A DNA stretch of 64,000 nucleotides from Bacteroidota bacterium (GCA_016707685.1 JADJHE010000003.1:263808-327807); one strand, 5' to 3'; numbered from the stretch's first letter, positions 30,273 to 40,033 are shown. Notes: generated by a model not told the origin, from the sequence alone. Translations and numbers: made by a program.

Positions 30273-32932
30273 GTGAAAAATAACGTTGTACAATTTTTAA
30301 AATTATTATTTTTGTTTCATTGATTTTTTTAGTTGATTCTTGTAAAACAACTAAAAATACGGTGATGCACCGTGGTTGGCATAATATGAATGCTCGTTAC
30401 AATGGTTTTTTCTATTCACGTGAAAACATGAAGGAAACCATAAAGCGATTAGAAAAGACCCAAAAAGACGATTATTCTAAGATTATTCCACTGTTTGTTT
30501 ATCCCGACAACGCTTCTGCAAAAAGCTATTACAGCGATTTTGACAAAACAATTAAAAAGTCATCAACAGTTATTCAACGTCATGCTATCGTAAACAAGCG
30601 TAGCAAGGAGGAAATTCCAAATGCATGTAAATGGATTGATGAGAATTATGTATTAATTGGAAGAGCCCATTTGTACAAACGCGATTTCTTTTCAGCATTG
30701 GAAGCATTCGAATATGTTTCAAAAAAATATCCAAACCCAGAAGCGAAGTACAGTGGGATGCTTTGGATGGTTCGTACCAACAATGAAATAGGAAGCTTGT
30801 CTTCTTCCGAGTTGGTAGTGGATGATTTACGCAATGCAAAAGATTTCCCTACAGATAGAGCTTATGTAAAAGAATTGGCTTTGGTTACAGCCGATTTTCA
30901 TATTAAGCGTGCCGATTATTCTCCAGCAATTAAAAGTTTAACAAAAGGCATTGCATTAACAAAAAAGAAAAAAGAAGAGGCACGTTACATTTATGTTTTA
31001 GCTCAATTGTATGAACTAACAGGCGATAAAGCAAAAGCTTCGCAATATTATTCAATGGTGCCTGGATTACATCCTTCTTATGATATGGTGTTCAATGCTC
31101 AAATGAAAAGAGCAAGTTTAATTGATGTGAATTCAGCGGATATTAAAATGGTTAAAAAGCAACTTCAGCGCATGTTGAAGGATATCAAAAATGTTGAGTT
31201 CAAGGATCAGATATATTATGCTTTAGCAGAAATTGCATACAAAGAAAACAATGTTCCTTTAGCAATAACATATTTAGATAATTCGGTTCAATCAAGCGTT
31301 TCGAATAATACACAAAAAGCCTTGTCGTATTTAAAACGTGCAGATATTTATTTTGACAGGTTAGATTATAAAAAAGCGCAATCTAATTACGATAGCACGA
31401 TTACCTTTTTACCAAAAGATTACCCTAATTATGCATTGATTGATGCAAAGAAAAAAAGCTTAACATCGTTAGTAGTTAATTTAAATACAATTGCATTAGA
31501 AGATAGTTTGCAACGTATGGCAAAAATGTCGGAAAAAGAACGTAACGATGTAATTGATAAAATGATTGCGAAAATTGAAGAGGAAGAAAAACGAAAAGAA
31601 GAAGAAAAGCAGAATCAATTGAATGAATTACAGAATCAACTATTAAATCCAACAACAACACCCGGAAATAATACTCCTGCAAGCAATACTTGGTACTTCT
31701 ACAATCAAACTACTGTTAGTTTTGGTATCGGTGAATTTACCAAAAAGTGGGGACAGCGAAAGCTAGAGGATAATTGGAGAAGAAGTGAAAAAGATCAAAT
31801 TTTAGTTGTGAATACTGATGGAGATAGTGAGGAAGATAATGTTGAAGATGCTGATTCAACAAAGGATGGTAAGGGAACAAAAGATAAGGGCAAAAAAAAT
31901 AAAAAAGGGCGCGACTACTATCTAAAAAGTATTCCTTTAACAGCAGATGCTTTTGATAAATCAACAGGCAAAATAATTGAAGCCTATTATGCTGCAGGAA
32001 CAATTTACAAGGAGCAATTATTGAATAATAAAAAGTCAATTGAAACTTTTGAAGAACTTACACAGCGTTACCCTCAAAATAAATATCAGCTGTCTTCTTA
32101 TTATCAATTGTATCGCACGTACTTATTGATGGACAATGTAGGGAAAGCAGAATATTATAAGAATCTGATTTTAACCAATTATGCAGATACTGAGTTTGCA
32201 AAAATCATTAAGAATCCTGATTATGCAAAAGACATTGCTGCAAGTAAAAGTCAGGTAGAAAAGTTTTATACCGAAACCTATGAATTATATGCAGATGCAA
32301 AATATTCGGAAGCATTAGCGAACTGTATGAAAGCAGATTCTTCCTTTGCAAAAAGCACGCTCATGCCTCAATTTGCTTTTATTAAAGCACTTTGTATTGG
32401 CCGAACACAAGATATTTCTGCGTTTGAAAGTGCATTGGTTCAGGTTACTATCAAATATCCAAAAGAGCCAGTGAAAGAAAAGGCACAGCAAATGTTGGAG
32501 ATGATAAAAAAGCAAAAAAATCCAGAATATCTGAGTGCAGCTGATAGTGCAGCCGCAAAAGCACCAAAATTTATTTTTAAAGAAGATGGCGAATATTACT
32601 GGGTGGCAATTGTCGACAATGGCAAGGGGAATATCAATAAATTTAAAGTAGCTATTTCTGATATTAACGGTCAAACATACAGTATACAGCAGCTAGCTGT
32701 TTCAAGTGTGTTTTTAGATGCTGCGCATCAATTGGTGAGTGTAAAAACATTTGTAGGGAAAGCGAAAGCAATGGATTACTATAATTTTATGAAAGGCAAT
32801 CAATTTGTTTATTCTGATTTAGAAGCAGGCACTTATCAAACCTTTATCATTTCCTCCGAAAATTATTCAATTTTCTATAAAGACAAAAACATAAACGATT
32901 ACAAACAGTTTTTTACACAAAATTTCAAGTAA
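30273..32932 (+). CDS. porW: Type IX secretion system lipoprotein PorW/SprE, signal region frameshifted
   Basis: The mature start CKTTKNTVMHRGWHNMNARY followed by NGFFYSRENM resembles the characteristic opening of SprE/PorW, and the body is a chain of TPR helices of the expected length (about 870 aa). The open frame begins at a TTG at 30320 without a full signal. Adding one base to the five-T run at 30309-30313 connects a GTG at 30273 and gives a lipoprotein signal (NNVVQFLKLLFFVSLIFL then VDSC). PorW is an outer-membrane lipoprotein needed for T9SS function and gliding. The presence of T9SS cargo genes nearby is consistent. The name rests on my recognition of the family. Confidence 0.82.
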
Positions 32933-32992
32933 TTGATTGTTTTTTTGCTTTTTTCCGTTAATTTTACCCGAAATCATTTAAAAAATCACTAA

Positions 32993-33406
32993 ATGTTTAA
33001 TAAAATGGCAAAAAATAACACATCGGATAGTCCATCAGTTAATATAATAGGTGCAGGAACAATAATTGAAGGAGATATTACTACAAATGGCGATATGCGT
33101 ATTGATGGATCACTAACGGGATCGATTAATGTAAAAGGGAAGTTGGTAGTTGGTGCATCAGGTATGGTAGAAGGTGAAATTATTTGTCAGAATGCTGATA
33201 TTTCTGGAACAATTAAAGGTAAAATTGGTGTCGCAGAGTTATTAGCACTTAAATCATCCTCTAAATTAACAGGTGATATTATTACAAACAAAATTGCAAT
33301 TGAACCAGGTGCTACATTCTCTGGATCATGCAGTATGGGTGGTGTTATAAAGGATATAAAAGGTGAACGAACAGAAAAAGCAGAACTTGCCGAAAAAACC
33401 GCTTAA
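32993..33406 (+). CDS. Bactofilin (polymer-forming cytoskeletal protein)
   Basis: A 137-residue protein with the repeated right-handed β-helix pattern of bactofilins (NIIGAGTIIEGDITTNGDMR, then IDGSLTGSINVKGKLVVG, then VEGEIICQNADISGTIKG) and charged, disordered ends. Bactofilins polymerise without nucleotides and organise cell shape or envelope enzymes. An alternative ATG lies four codons in. Its last 44 nt overlap the AtpZ-like gene in another frame, linking it to the ATP synthase operon. An M23 peptidase gene, a common bactofilin partner, lies 3 kb away on the other strand. Confidence 0.9.
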   Translation: MFNKMAKNNTSDSPSVNIIGAGTIIEGDITTNGDMRIDGSLTGSINVKGKLVVGASGMVEGEIICQNADISGTIKGKIGVAELLALKSSSKLTGDIITNKIAIEPGATFSGSCSMGGVIKDIKGERTEKAELAEKTA

Positions 33407-33590
33407 CAATTATGCGAAATATTCGGGGATGGCTGTTCAAATGGCAGCCATTATTGTGGGCGGAGTGTTGGGCGGAGTTGAGCTCGATAAATACCTGAAA
33501 TTATCATTTCCTATTTTTACGTTAGTGCTAACTTTGCTCTCTGTATTTTTAGCGATTTATTATTTTATCAGAGATATTCTTAAAAAGTAG
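33363..33590 (+). CDS. AtpZ/AtpI-family small membrane protein
   Basis: A 75-residue protein with two transmembrane helices (VQMAAIIVGGVLGGVELDKY and the IFTLVLTLLSVFLAIYYFI region). The glycine-rich first helix followed by an acidic residue is typical of AtpZ/AtpI proteins that precede F1Fo genes and assist c-ring assembly or Mg2+ supply. The GTG start at 33363 lies inside the bactofilin gene; no ATG in frame precedes residue 23. The product ends 6 nt before the next gene. Confidence 0.75.
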   Translation: MNEQKKQNLPKKPLNNYAKYSGMAVQMAAIIVGGVLGGVELDKYLKLSFPIFTLVLTLLSVFLAIYYFIRDILKK

Positions 33591-33596
33591 CATTTT

Positions 33597-33977
33597 ATGT
33601 CCTCAGCACTCAAATCGTTTTTTATTCAATTAACCATTTTTTCTTTTTTTACGTTAGCAATTGTTTTGCTTTGGAATCAATATGCTTCTGCTCGTTTTCA
33701 AACAGAAACAACTTGGTTTATTTGGGTGTTTTTTATAGTTACAACAACACTCATTCATCTTTTTTTGGTAAAATCTACCGAAAAAGAACCCAAAAAATTT
33801 GTTGTGAATTTTATGTTGGTTACAGCGATAAAACTTTTTGGATACCTCATCATTATTTTAGCCTATGCATTAATCAAACGCGAAGCAGCATTGGGTTTTA
33901 CCGTATTTTTCTTGGCCATGTACATGTTGTATAGTGGTTTTGAGGTATTTACACTTTTACGTCACTTCCGAAAATAG
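33597..33977 (+). CDS. Small membrane protein upstream of atpB
   Basis: A 126-residue protein with four predicted transmembrane helices (SFFTLAIVLLW, TTWFIWVFFIVTTTLIHLFL, LFGYLIIILAYALI, ALGFTVFFLAMYMLY). No sequence motif is recognised. Position between the AtpZ-like gene and atpB is typical of the uncharacterised or AtpI-like membrane proteins found there in Bacteroidota, so a role in F0 assembly is inferred. Spacing is 6 nt from the gene before and 148 nt to atpB. Confidence 0.7.
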   Translation: MSSALKSFFIQLTIFSFFTLAIVLLWNQYASARFQTETTWFIWVFFIVTTTLIHLFLVKSTEKEPKKFVVNFMLVTAIKLFGYLIIILAYALIKREAALGFTVFFLAMYMLYSGFEVFTLLRHFRK

Positions 33978-34080
33978 ATTTTTGTCGCTCATAATCAGGG
34001 GTTTGTATAGCCTATAAACAAACTGACAGAAATCAGCAAAAAAACACATTGTTTTTCTTTAAAATATTGGTTTAAATGCC

Positions 34081-34088
34081 TAAGTTTG
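34081..34088 (+). promoter_or_regulatory. Candidate -7 element upstream of atpB
   Basis: TAAGTTTG fits TAnnTTTG exactly, 38 nt before the atpB start codon. The -33 element is not clear, so an internal promoter for the main atp genes is only suggested. Confidence 0.4.
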
Positions 34089-34125
34089 CACCCGAATTTG
34101 AAAACCGAGTAAAGAAATACGTGTA

Positions 34126-35286
34126 ATGGCTAATAAAATCAACATATTCAAGCATTTTTTGGTTCTAGTAAGCATTTTTGCTTTTAATACCCTTTGGGCA
34201 TACGAACCAATTGAGAAAGAACACAACGCAGCAGAGGTTCATGAAGTAGCAACAACTGAACACGGAACGGAGCACGAATCAACAGGATTTGATGCAGGAA
34301 AAATGATTATTGAGCACGTTGCTGATTCTTACGGATGGCATTTATGGGGGCATACTTCATTGCCATTGCCAATAATCTTAAAATCAGACAAAGGTTTTGA
34401 TTTTTTTATGTCTTCAAAATTCAATCATGGTCATGATGCTGTTCAAGGGAATTACAACTACCGTATTCATGAAGGTAGCATTGTGGTTTTTGATGAATTA
34501 ACAGGAACTGTTGACGAAGAAGCAACTGCAAAAATCACCGATATTTCTATTACCAAAAACGTTGCAGCAATGTTGTTTAGCATGTTGTTGATGTTATGGA
34601 TGTTTATTAAAGTGGCTAAGTTGGCAACAAAAAATAGAGGCAAAGCACCTAGTGGTTTGCAATCTTGGATTGAGCCATTGGTTATGTTTGTTCGTGATGA
34701 TGTTGCAAAACCAAGTATTGGTAAACACTACGAACGTTTTATGCCATTCCTTTTAACAGCATTTTTCTTTATTGCTATCAATAACTTATTAGGTTTAATT
34801 CCAATTTTCCCAGGTGGAGCTAATTTAACAGGAAGTATCTCTGTTGCATTGGTGTTGGCTGCATTCACATTGGTAATTACATTTGTGGTTGCTAACAAGC
34901 ACTACTGGCGACATGTATTTGCAATGCCAGGTGTTCCATTACCTGTATTGATTATCTTAACACCTATCGAAATTTTAGGTTTGTTCTTACGTCCATTTGT
35001 ATTGATGATTCGTTTGTTTGCAAACATTACCGCAGGTCACATCATTGCATTGGCATTCTTCAGTTTGATTTTCATCTTTGGTGAAATGCATGCTGGTTTA
35101 GGATTAGGAGTTTCAGTACTTTCATTAGTATTTACGGTGTTTATGGGTGCAATGGAATTATTGGTTGCATTTTTACAAGCATATGTATTTACATTGTTAT
35201 CAGCAATTTATTTTGGTGCAGCGGTAGATGAAGGACACGATGTTCACCATCACCACGACCATGCAACTGATACAGCGCATCATTAA
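34126..35286 (+). CDS. atpB: F0F1 ATP synthase subunit a
   Basis: A 386-residue protein, longer than enteric AtpB because of an N-terminal signal-like helix and a His/Glu-rich periplasmic segment of about 130 residues, as is usual in Bacteroidota. The channel core is intact: the essential arginine is in LFLRPFVLMIRLFANITAGH and the last helices include AFLQAYVFTLLSAIYFG. It forms the proton half-channels next to the c-ring. The C-terminus is His-rich. Confidence 0.95.
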   Translation: MANKINIFKHFLVLVSIFAFNTLWAYEPIEKEHNAAEVHEVATTEHGTEHESTGFDAGKMIIEHVADSYGWHLWGHTSLPLPIILKSDKGFDFFMSSKFNHGHDAVQGNYNYRIHEGSIVVFDELTGTVDEEATAKITDISITKNVAAMLFSMLLMLWMFIKVAKLATKNRGKAPSGLQSWIEPLVMFVRDDVAKPSIGKHYERFMPFLLTAFFFIAINNLLGLIPIFPGGANLTGSISVALVLAAFTLVITFVVANKHYWRHVFAMPGVPLPVLIILTPIEILGLFLRPFVLMIRLFANITAGHIIALAFFSLIFIFGEMHAGLGLGVSVLSLVFTVFMGAMELLVAFLQAYVFTLLSAIYFGAAVDEGHDVHHHHDHATDTAHH

Positions 35287-35300
35287 TATACAAGAAATTG

Positions 35301-35352
35301 GTTTTAGTTGGGTAGCCTTGCCGACAGCTAAAACTTCAAAAATCGGTAAGGC
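35301..35352 (+). other. Overlapping hairpins in the atpB-atpE intercistronic region
   Basis: GCCTTGCCGA (35315-35324) pairs with TCGGTAAGGC (35343-35352) with one G-U pair. A competing stem forms between GTTTTAG (35301-35307) and CTAAAAC (35328-35334). The two cannot form fully together, so the RNA could switch or guard atpE translation or mRNA ends. Confidence 0.5.
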
Positions 35353-35374
35353 AAAACAATAAAATAATTACAAA

Positions 35375-35623
35375 ATGTTATCATCAGTATTATTAGAAGC
35401 AAGCTTAACTTATGGTGTAGCTGCATTAGGAGCAGGTGTAGCTGCATTAGCAGCAGGTATCGGTATCGGTCGTATCGGTGGATCAGCGTTAGAATCTATC
35501 GCTCGTCAACCAGAGGCTGTGAACGATATCCGTTCATCAATGATCTTAGCTGCTGCCCTTGTAGAGGGTGCTGCTTTCTTTGCTATGGTTATCGGACTAT
35601 TAGTAGTTTTGATTATCAAGTAA
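35375..35623 (+). CDS. atpE: F0F1 ATP synthase subunit c
   Basis: An 82-residue two-helix proteolipid. The glycine-rich first helix (AALGAGVAALAAGIGIGRIG) and the polar loop ARQPE are standard; the ion-binding glutamate is in ILAAALVEGAAFFAMVIGLL. The binding-site surroundings do not show the classic Na+ ligand set, so proton coupling is expected. The gene is framed by RNA hairpins on both sides, which fits the need for many c subunits per complex. Confidence 0.95.
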   Translation: MLSSVLLEASLTYGVAALGAGVAALAAGIGIGRIGGSALESIARQPEAVNDIRSSMILAAALVEGAAFFAMVIGLLVVLIIK

Positions 35624-35630
35624 AAAAACT

Positions 35631-35664
35631 AAAACTGTCTGCAAGGTTGTTGCAGACAGTTTTT
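35631..35664 (+). terminator. Intra-operon intrinsic terminator after atpE
   Basis: A perfect 14-bp stem (AAAACTGTCTGCAA at 35631-35644 with its complement at 35650-35663) closes a GGTTG loop and runs into T residues. It lies 7 nt past the atpE stop, inside the atp operon. It probably causes partial termination or protects the upstream 3' end, raising atpE transcript over the genes downstream. Confidence 0.8.
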
Positions 35665-35718
35665 AAAACAAATTTGACTAAACTCAATATACAGTATAAA
35701 TATTCAATACTTTAAAAC

Positions 35719-36213
35719 ATGGAATTAGTAAAACCTTCGATTGGCCTTATATTTTGGATGGCGGTTTCATTCTCAATCATTCTTTTCTTATTGAAAAAGT
35801 TTGCTTGGAAACCAATTTTAGGAATGATTAAAGAGCGTGAAGAATCAATTGAAAGTGCTTTAGCTGCTGCTGAAAAAGCAAAAGAAGAAATGAAAGCATT
35901 ACAATCGAACAACGAGCGTATTTTGGCAGAAGCACGTGCTGAGCGTGATACGTTGTTGAAAGAAGCACGTGAAATAAAAGATAAAATGATTCTTGAAGCA
36001 AAAACAACTGCAACCAAAGAAGGTGAACGTATGTTGGCTATTGCTCGTGAAAACATTCAAAACGAAAAAATGGCTGCTATCACTGAATTGAAAAATCAGG
36101 TGGCAACATTATCAATTGAAATTGCTGAGAAAATTTTGAAATCAGAATTGTCTTCAGATGAAAAGCAAAAATCATTGGTAAACACTTTATTGAAAGACGT
36201 TAATTTAAATTAG
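35719..36213 (+). CDS. atpF: F0F1 ATP synthase subunit b
   Basis: A 164-residue protein with one N-terminal membrane helix (GLIFWMAVSFSIILFLLKKF) and a long charged coiled coil. This is the peripheral stalk that holds F1 against the rotor torque. It is in the usual place between atpE and atpH, 95 nt after atpE and behind the intra-operon terminator. Confidence 0.95.
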   Translation: MELVKPSIGLIFWMAVSFSIILFLLKKFAWKPILGMIKEREESIESALAAAEKAKEEMKALQSNNERILAEARAERDTLLKEAREIKDKMILEAKTTATKEGERMLAIARENIQNEKMAAITELKNQVATLSIEIAEKILKSELSSDEKQKSLVNTLLKDVNLN

Positions 36214-36287
36214 TTCAAGGTTCAATGTTCAAGGTTGGATTATTCCAACTTTAAACTTTAAAACTTTAAACTTTAAACTGATTAAAA

Positions 36288-36845
36288 ATGCAAGGAACAA
36301 GAGTAGCATCACGATACGCAAAATCATTCATCGACCTTACTATTGAGCAAGGTGTGTTGGAGCAAGCGTATGCCGATATGAAGTTTATTTCAGATGTATG
36401 CAAATCAAATCATGATTTTGTAAGCTTCTTGAAAAGTCCGATTATTAATACCGACAAAAAACAAGCAGTATTAAAAGAGGTATTCAGTGGCAAGCTAAAT
36501 AAAGTTACTGATACCTATGTAATGCTTATTGCTGATAAAAAACGTGAATTGTATTTGCCAGAAATAGCAACTGAATTTGTGAATCAATACAAATTGAAAA
36601 AACAAATTTTAACAGCTGTTATCACATCTGCAAACGGAATTGATGAAAACATTCGCAAAAAAGTAATGGAATTAGTAAAAGGAGTTAGCTCAAGTGAAGT
36701 GGTATTGGAAGAAAAAATCAACAAAGATTTAATCGGAGGCTTCATTATTCGTGTTGGTGATAAGCAAGTTGATGCTTCTATCGCACGTAAATTGAGTAAC
36801 CTAAAACGCGGATTTGGTGAGAATCCATTTGTAAAAGAATTTTAA
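36288..36845 (+). CDS. atpH: F0F1 ATP synthase subunit delta
   Basis: A 185-residue soluble subunit. The N-terminal helical bundle (SRYAKSFIDLTIEQGVLEQA) and the C-terminal signature (INKDLIGGFIIRVGDKQVDA, followed by SIARKL) match AtpH. It connects the top of F1 to subunit b. The 74-nt gap before it contains simple repeats of TTTAAAC. Confidence 0.95.
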   Translation: MQGTRVASRYAKSFIDLTIEQGVLEQAYADMKFISDVCKSNHDFVSFLKSPIINTDKKQAVLKEVFSGKLNKVTDTYVMLIADKKRELYLPEIATEFVNQYKLKKQILTAVITSANGIDENIRKKVMELVKGVSSSEVVLEEKINKDLIGGFIIRVGDKQVDASIARKLSNLKRGFGENPFVKEF

Positions 36846-36882
36846 TAATTAGATATACACTATAATATAAATACAAATAACA

Positions 36883-38463
36883 ATGGCAGAAGTTAAACCA
36901 GCAGAAGTATCTGCAATTTTAAGACAACAATTATCCGGCTTAAAATCGGAACAAGAGTTAGAGGAAGTTGGTACCGTGTTACAAGTAGGTGACGGTATTG
37001 CTCGTATTTACGGACTTTCAAAAGTTCAATCAGGTGAGTTGATTGAATTTTCAAATGGTTTAAAAGGAATTGTATTGAACCTTGAAGAGGATAACGTTGG
37101 TGCGGTAACATTGGGTTCATCAAATGATATTAAAGAAGGTGATACAGTAAAACGTACTGGTAGAATTGCTTCATTGCAAGTAGGTGAAGGAATGTTAGGA
37201 CGTGTTGTTGATACAATGGGTCATCCTATTGATGGTAAAGGTCCAATTGCAGGAACAACATATGAAATGCCATTGGAGCGTAAAGCACCAGGGGTAATTT
37301 ACCGTCAACCAGTTAATGAGCCATTACAAACTGGTATCAAAGCGATTGATGCGATGATTCCAATTGGTCGTGGACAACGTGAGTTAATCATTGGTGACCG
37401 TCAAACTGGTAAAACAGCAGTTGCTATTGATACAATCATCAACCAAAAAGAATTTTACGAAGCTGGTCAACCAGTATTTTGTATTTATGTTGCAATTGGA
37501 CAAAAAGGTTCAACTGTTGCAAATATTCAACGTGTATTAGAAGAAAATGGTGCAATGGCTTATACAGTAATTGTTGCAGCTACTGCATCTGATCCAGCTC
37601 CAATGCAATTCTACGCTCCATTTGCAGGTGCTGCAATTGGTGAGTTTTTCCGTGACTCTGGTCGCCCTGCATTAATTGTTTATGATGATTTGTCAAAACA
37701 AGCAGTTGCTTACCGTGAGGTATCATTGTTATTACGTAGACCTCCAGGACGTGAGGCATATCCTGGTGACGTGTTTTACTTACACAGTCGTTTATTAGAG
37801 CGTGCTGCTAAAATCAACGCAAACGATGACATCGCTAAAAACATGAACGATTTACCTGAATCAATTAAAGGTATCGTTAAAGGTGGTGGTTCATTAACAG
37901 CTTTACCAATTATCGAAACACAAGCAGGTGACGTTTCTGCATATATTCCTACAAACGTTATCTCTATTACAGATGGTCAGATATTCTTGGAGTCGAACTT
38001 GTTTAATGCAGGTGTTCGTCCAGCGATTAACGTAGGTATCTCTGTATCACGTGTGGGTGGTAATGCTCAAATCAAATCAATGAAAAAAGTTGCTGGTACA
38101 TTAAAATTGGATCAAGCACAATACCGCGAGTTGGAAGCGTTTGCAAAATTCGGTTCTGACTTAGATGCTGCAACAAAATCAGTATTAGATAAAGGTGCAC
38201 GTAACGTGGAAATTTTGAAACAAGGTCAGTTTTCTCCATTACGTGTTGAACAACAAGTAGCTATTATTTACTGTGGTACAAAAGGTTTATTACGTAATGT
38301 TCCTGTAAATAAAGTGCGTGAGTTTGAAGCAGAATATTTAGCATTCTTAGAAGCAAAACACAAAAACGTATTGAACGATTTAAAAGCTGGTAAATTCAGT
38401 GATGAATTAACAGATGTGTTAGAAGCAGTTGCTAAGGATTTATCTAAAAAATACAATAACTAA
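36883..38463 (+). CDS. atpA: F0F1 ATP synthase subunit alpha
   Basis: A 526-residue F1 subunit with Walker A GDRQTGKTAVAIDT, Walker-B-like PALIVYDDLSKQAVAYRE, and the arginine finger in ISVSRVGGNAQIKSMKKVAG. These are all expected in the non-catalytic, nucleotide-binding alpha chain. It is intact and 37 nt after atpH. The partner atpD is not in this window, which agrees with the separate atpDC locus usual in Bacteroidota. Confidence 0.97.
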   Translation: MAEVKPAEVSAILRQQLSGLKSEQELEEVGTVLQVGDGIARIYGLSKVQSGELIEFSNGLKGIVLNLEEDNVGAVTLGSSNDIKEGDTVKRTGRIASLQVGEGMLGRVVDTMGHPIDGKGPIAGTTYEMPLERKAPGVIYRQPVNEPLQTGIKAIDAMIPIGRGQRELIIGDRQTGKTAVAIDTIINQKEFYEAGQPVFCIYVAIGQKGSTVANIQRVLEENGAMAYTVIVAATASDPAPMQFYAPFAGAAIGEFFRDSGRPALIVYDDLSKQAVAYREVSLLLRRPPGREAYPGDVFYLHSRLLERAAKINANDDIAKNMNDLPESIKGIVKGGGSLTALPIIETQAGDVSAYIPTNVISITDGQIFLESNLFNAGVRPAINVGISVSRVGGNAQIKSMKKVAGTLKLDQAQYRELEAFAKFGSDLDAATKSVLDKGARNVEILKQGQFSPLRVEQQVAIIYCGTKGLLRNVPVNKVREFEAEYLAFLEAKHKNVLNDLKAGKFSDELTDVLEAVAKDLSKKYNN

Positions 38464-38534
38464 TAAGACTGAGCGAAGAGATTTGAGATAGTGAATAAAT
38501 CATTACTCAAATCTGAATACTCAAATCTAATAAG

Positions 38535-39413
38535 ATGGCAAATTTAAAAGAGGTACGTAACCGAATAGTTTCTGTAAGTTCTACACAGCAGATTACAAGT
38601 GCCATGAAAATGGTGAGTGCTGCAAAATTGCGTAGAGCACAAGATGCTGTTACACAAATGCGCCCGTATGCAAGTAAACTAAAAGAGATTTTAGAAAACT
38701 TAAGTGCGAGTTTAGATAGTTCAGAAGGTGTATATTCAAAACAACGCGAAGTAAAAAATGTGTTGTTAATTGTTATTACTTCTAACCGTGGTTTGTGTGG
38801 TGGTTTTAATGCAAACATTATTAAAGCAGCTAATCGTTTAGCTCGCGAACAATACAAAGGATCTAAAGTAAGCATCTTAACAATTGGTAAAAAAGGTGGC
38901 GATTTTTTCAAGAAAACAGATTATGGTATTATGGGTTCTGATATGCCACGTGGATTGAATGAATTGTTTGATAAGCTTACCTTCTCCAATGTTGCACCAG
39001 TTGCTGAAAAGGTGATGGAAGCATTTGTAAACGGACAATTTGATAAAGTAGAATTGATTTACAATCAATTTAAAAATGCTGCGATACAAGTTACTACTGT
39101 TGAACAGTTTTTGCCAGTTCAAGCTCCAGCAGCTACAAAAGAAACAAAAACCGCTGATTATATCTTCGAACCAAACAAACAATACATTGTAGAAGATTTA
39201 ATTCCTCGTTCATTAAAAACACAATTCTTTAAAGCATTGTTAGATTCATTAGCAGCAGAACATGGTGCACGTATGACAGCAATGCACAAAGCAACTGATA
39301 ATGCAGGTGCATTGATTAAAGAATTAAAATTATCATACAATAAAGCACGTCAAGCTGCTATTACAAACGAAATCTTAGAGATTGTTGGTGGTGCAGAAGC
39401 CTTGAATGGATAA
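38535..39413 (+). CDS. atpG: F0F1 ATP synthase subunit gamma
   Basis: A 292-residue central shaft subunit. The N-terminal helix (VRNRIVSVSSTQQITSAMKM) and C-terminal helix (LSYNKARQAAITNEILEIVG) form the coiled coil that turns inside the alpha3beta3 ring; SNRGLCGGFN in the middle is a family signature. It is the last atp gene here and is followed by a terminator. Confidence 0.97.
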   Translation: MANLKEVRNRIVSVSSTQQITSAMKMVSAAKLRRAQDAVTQMRPYASKLKEILENLSASLDSSEGVYSKQREVKNVLLIVITSNRGLCGGFNANIIKAANRLAREQYKGSKVSILTIGKKGGDFFKKTDYGIMGSDMPRGLNELFDKLTFSNVAPVAEKVMEAFVNGQFDKVELIYNQFKNAAIQVTTVEQFLPVQAPAATKETKTADYIFEPNKQYIVEDLIPRSLKTQFFKALLDSLAAEHGARMTAMHKATDNAGALIKELKLSYNKARQAAITNEILEIVGGAEALNG

Positions 39414-39442
39414 TATCAATAGTGTGTTTAGAATTTAGAATC

Positions 39443-39474
39443 AAGACTTGTAGAATTTCTACAAGTCTTTTTTT
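39443..39474 (+). terminator. Intrinsic terminator of the atp operon
   Basis: AAGACTTGTAGA (39443-39454) pairs perfectly with TCTACAAGTCTT (39458-39469) and is followed by a T-rich tract. It overlaps the 3' end of the convergent cvpA-like gene by two bases. Confidence 0.9.
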
Positions 39475-40033
39475 ATTCTTCTACTTCTTTTTCTTTTAGT
39501 TTCACTTTCACATCTACATCTAATGCTGGTTTTGGAATCAGCTCTGCTACTTTGCTTTGGTTCATTGCAGGAATTAAGGTTGGAGCAATTTTACCTACTG
39601 GTTTGTACAATAGCGATTCTTCTTTTGCTTTAAAGGAAATGATGGGATAGCTTTGTTCAATAGCATCCATTACAAAAATAACAACACTCATTATTAAGGC
39701 AAATTTTAAAGTACCAACAATGGCTCCTCCAATTTTATTGATTGCACTTAATGCCATTCCATCAACTGCACGTTGAATTAATTTTGCAATTAAAAAAACG
39801 ACAATAATAATTGCCAGAAATGTAATTGCGAATGAAACTACAGGTAAGTAAGGCGATTGCCAATCGAATGTTTCTTTTATTTTTTGTGCAATGTAATCTG
39901 AAAAATGAATGCCACCCCAAACTCCTAAGCCAAATGCAACCAATGTTGCAGCTTCAATGATTAGGCCTTTTGTAAATCCTTTGTACAATCCCCAAACGAG
40001 GGGAATGCATAATATAATGTCGATGTAATTCAT
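39473..40033 (-). CDS. CvpA family membrane protein
   Basis: A 186-residue protein with four hydrophobic helices and the CvpA-type start (YIDIILCIPLVWGLYKGFTK) plus INKIGGAIVGTLKFALIMSV. Family members are inner-membrane proteins linked to colicin V production or envelope homeostasis; the mechanism is not known. The tail is charged (VKVKLKEKEVEE). It stands alone between the atp operon and the T9SS cargo genes. Confidence 0.88.
   Translation of the reverse strand: MNYIDIILCIPLVWGLYKGFTKGLIIEAATLVAFGLGVWGGIHFSDYIAQKIKETFDWQSPYLPVVSFAITFLAIIIVVFLIAKLIQRAVDGMALSAINKIGGAIVGTLKFALIMSVVIFVMDAIEQSYPIISFKAKEESLLYKPVGKIAPTLIPAMNQSKVAELIPKPALDVDVKVKLKEKEVEE

Noticed and set aside
36214..36287. Direct repeats of TTCAAGGT and TTTAAAC between atpF and atpH as a possible regulatory site
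   Set aside because: They are simple low-complexity repeats of a kind common in AT-rich spacers; no structure or motif was found.
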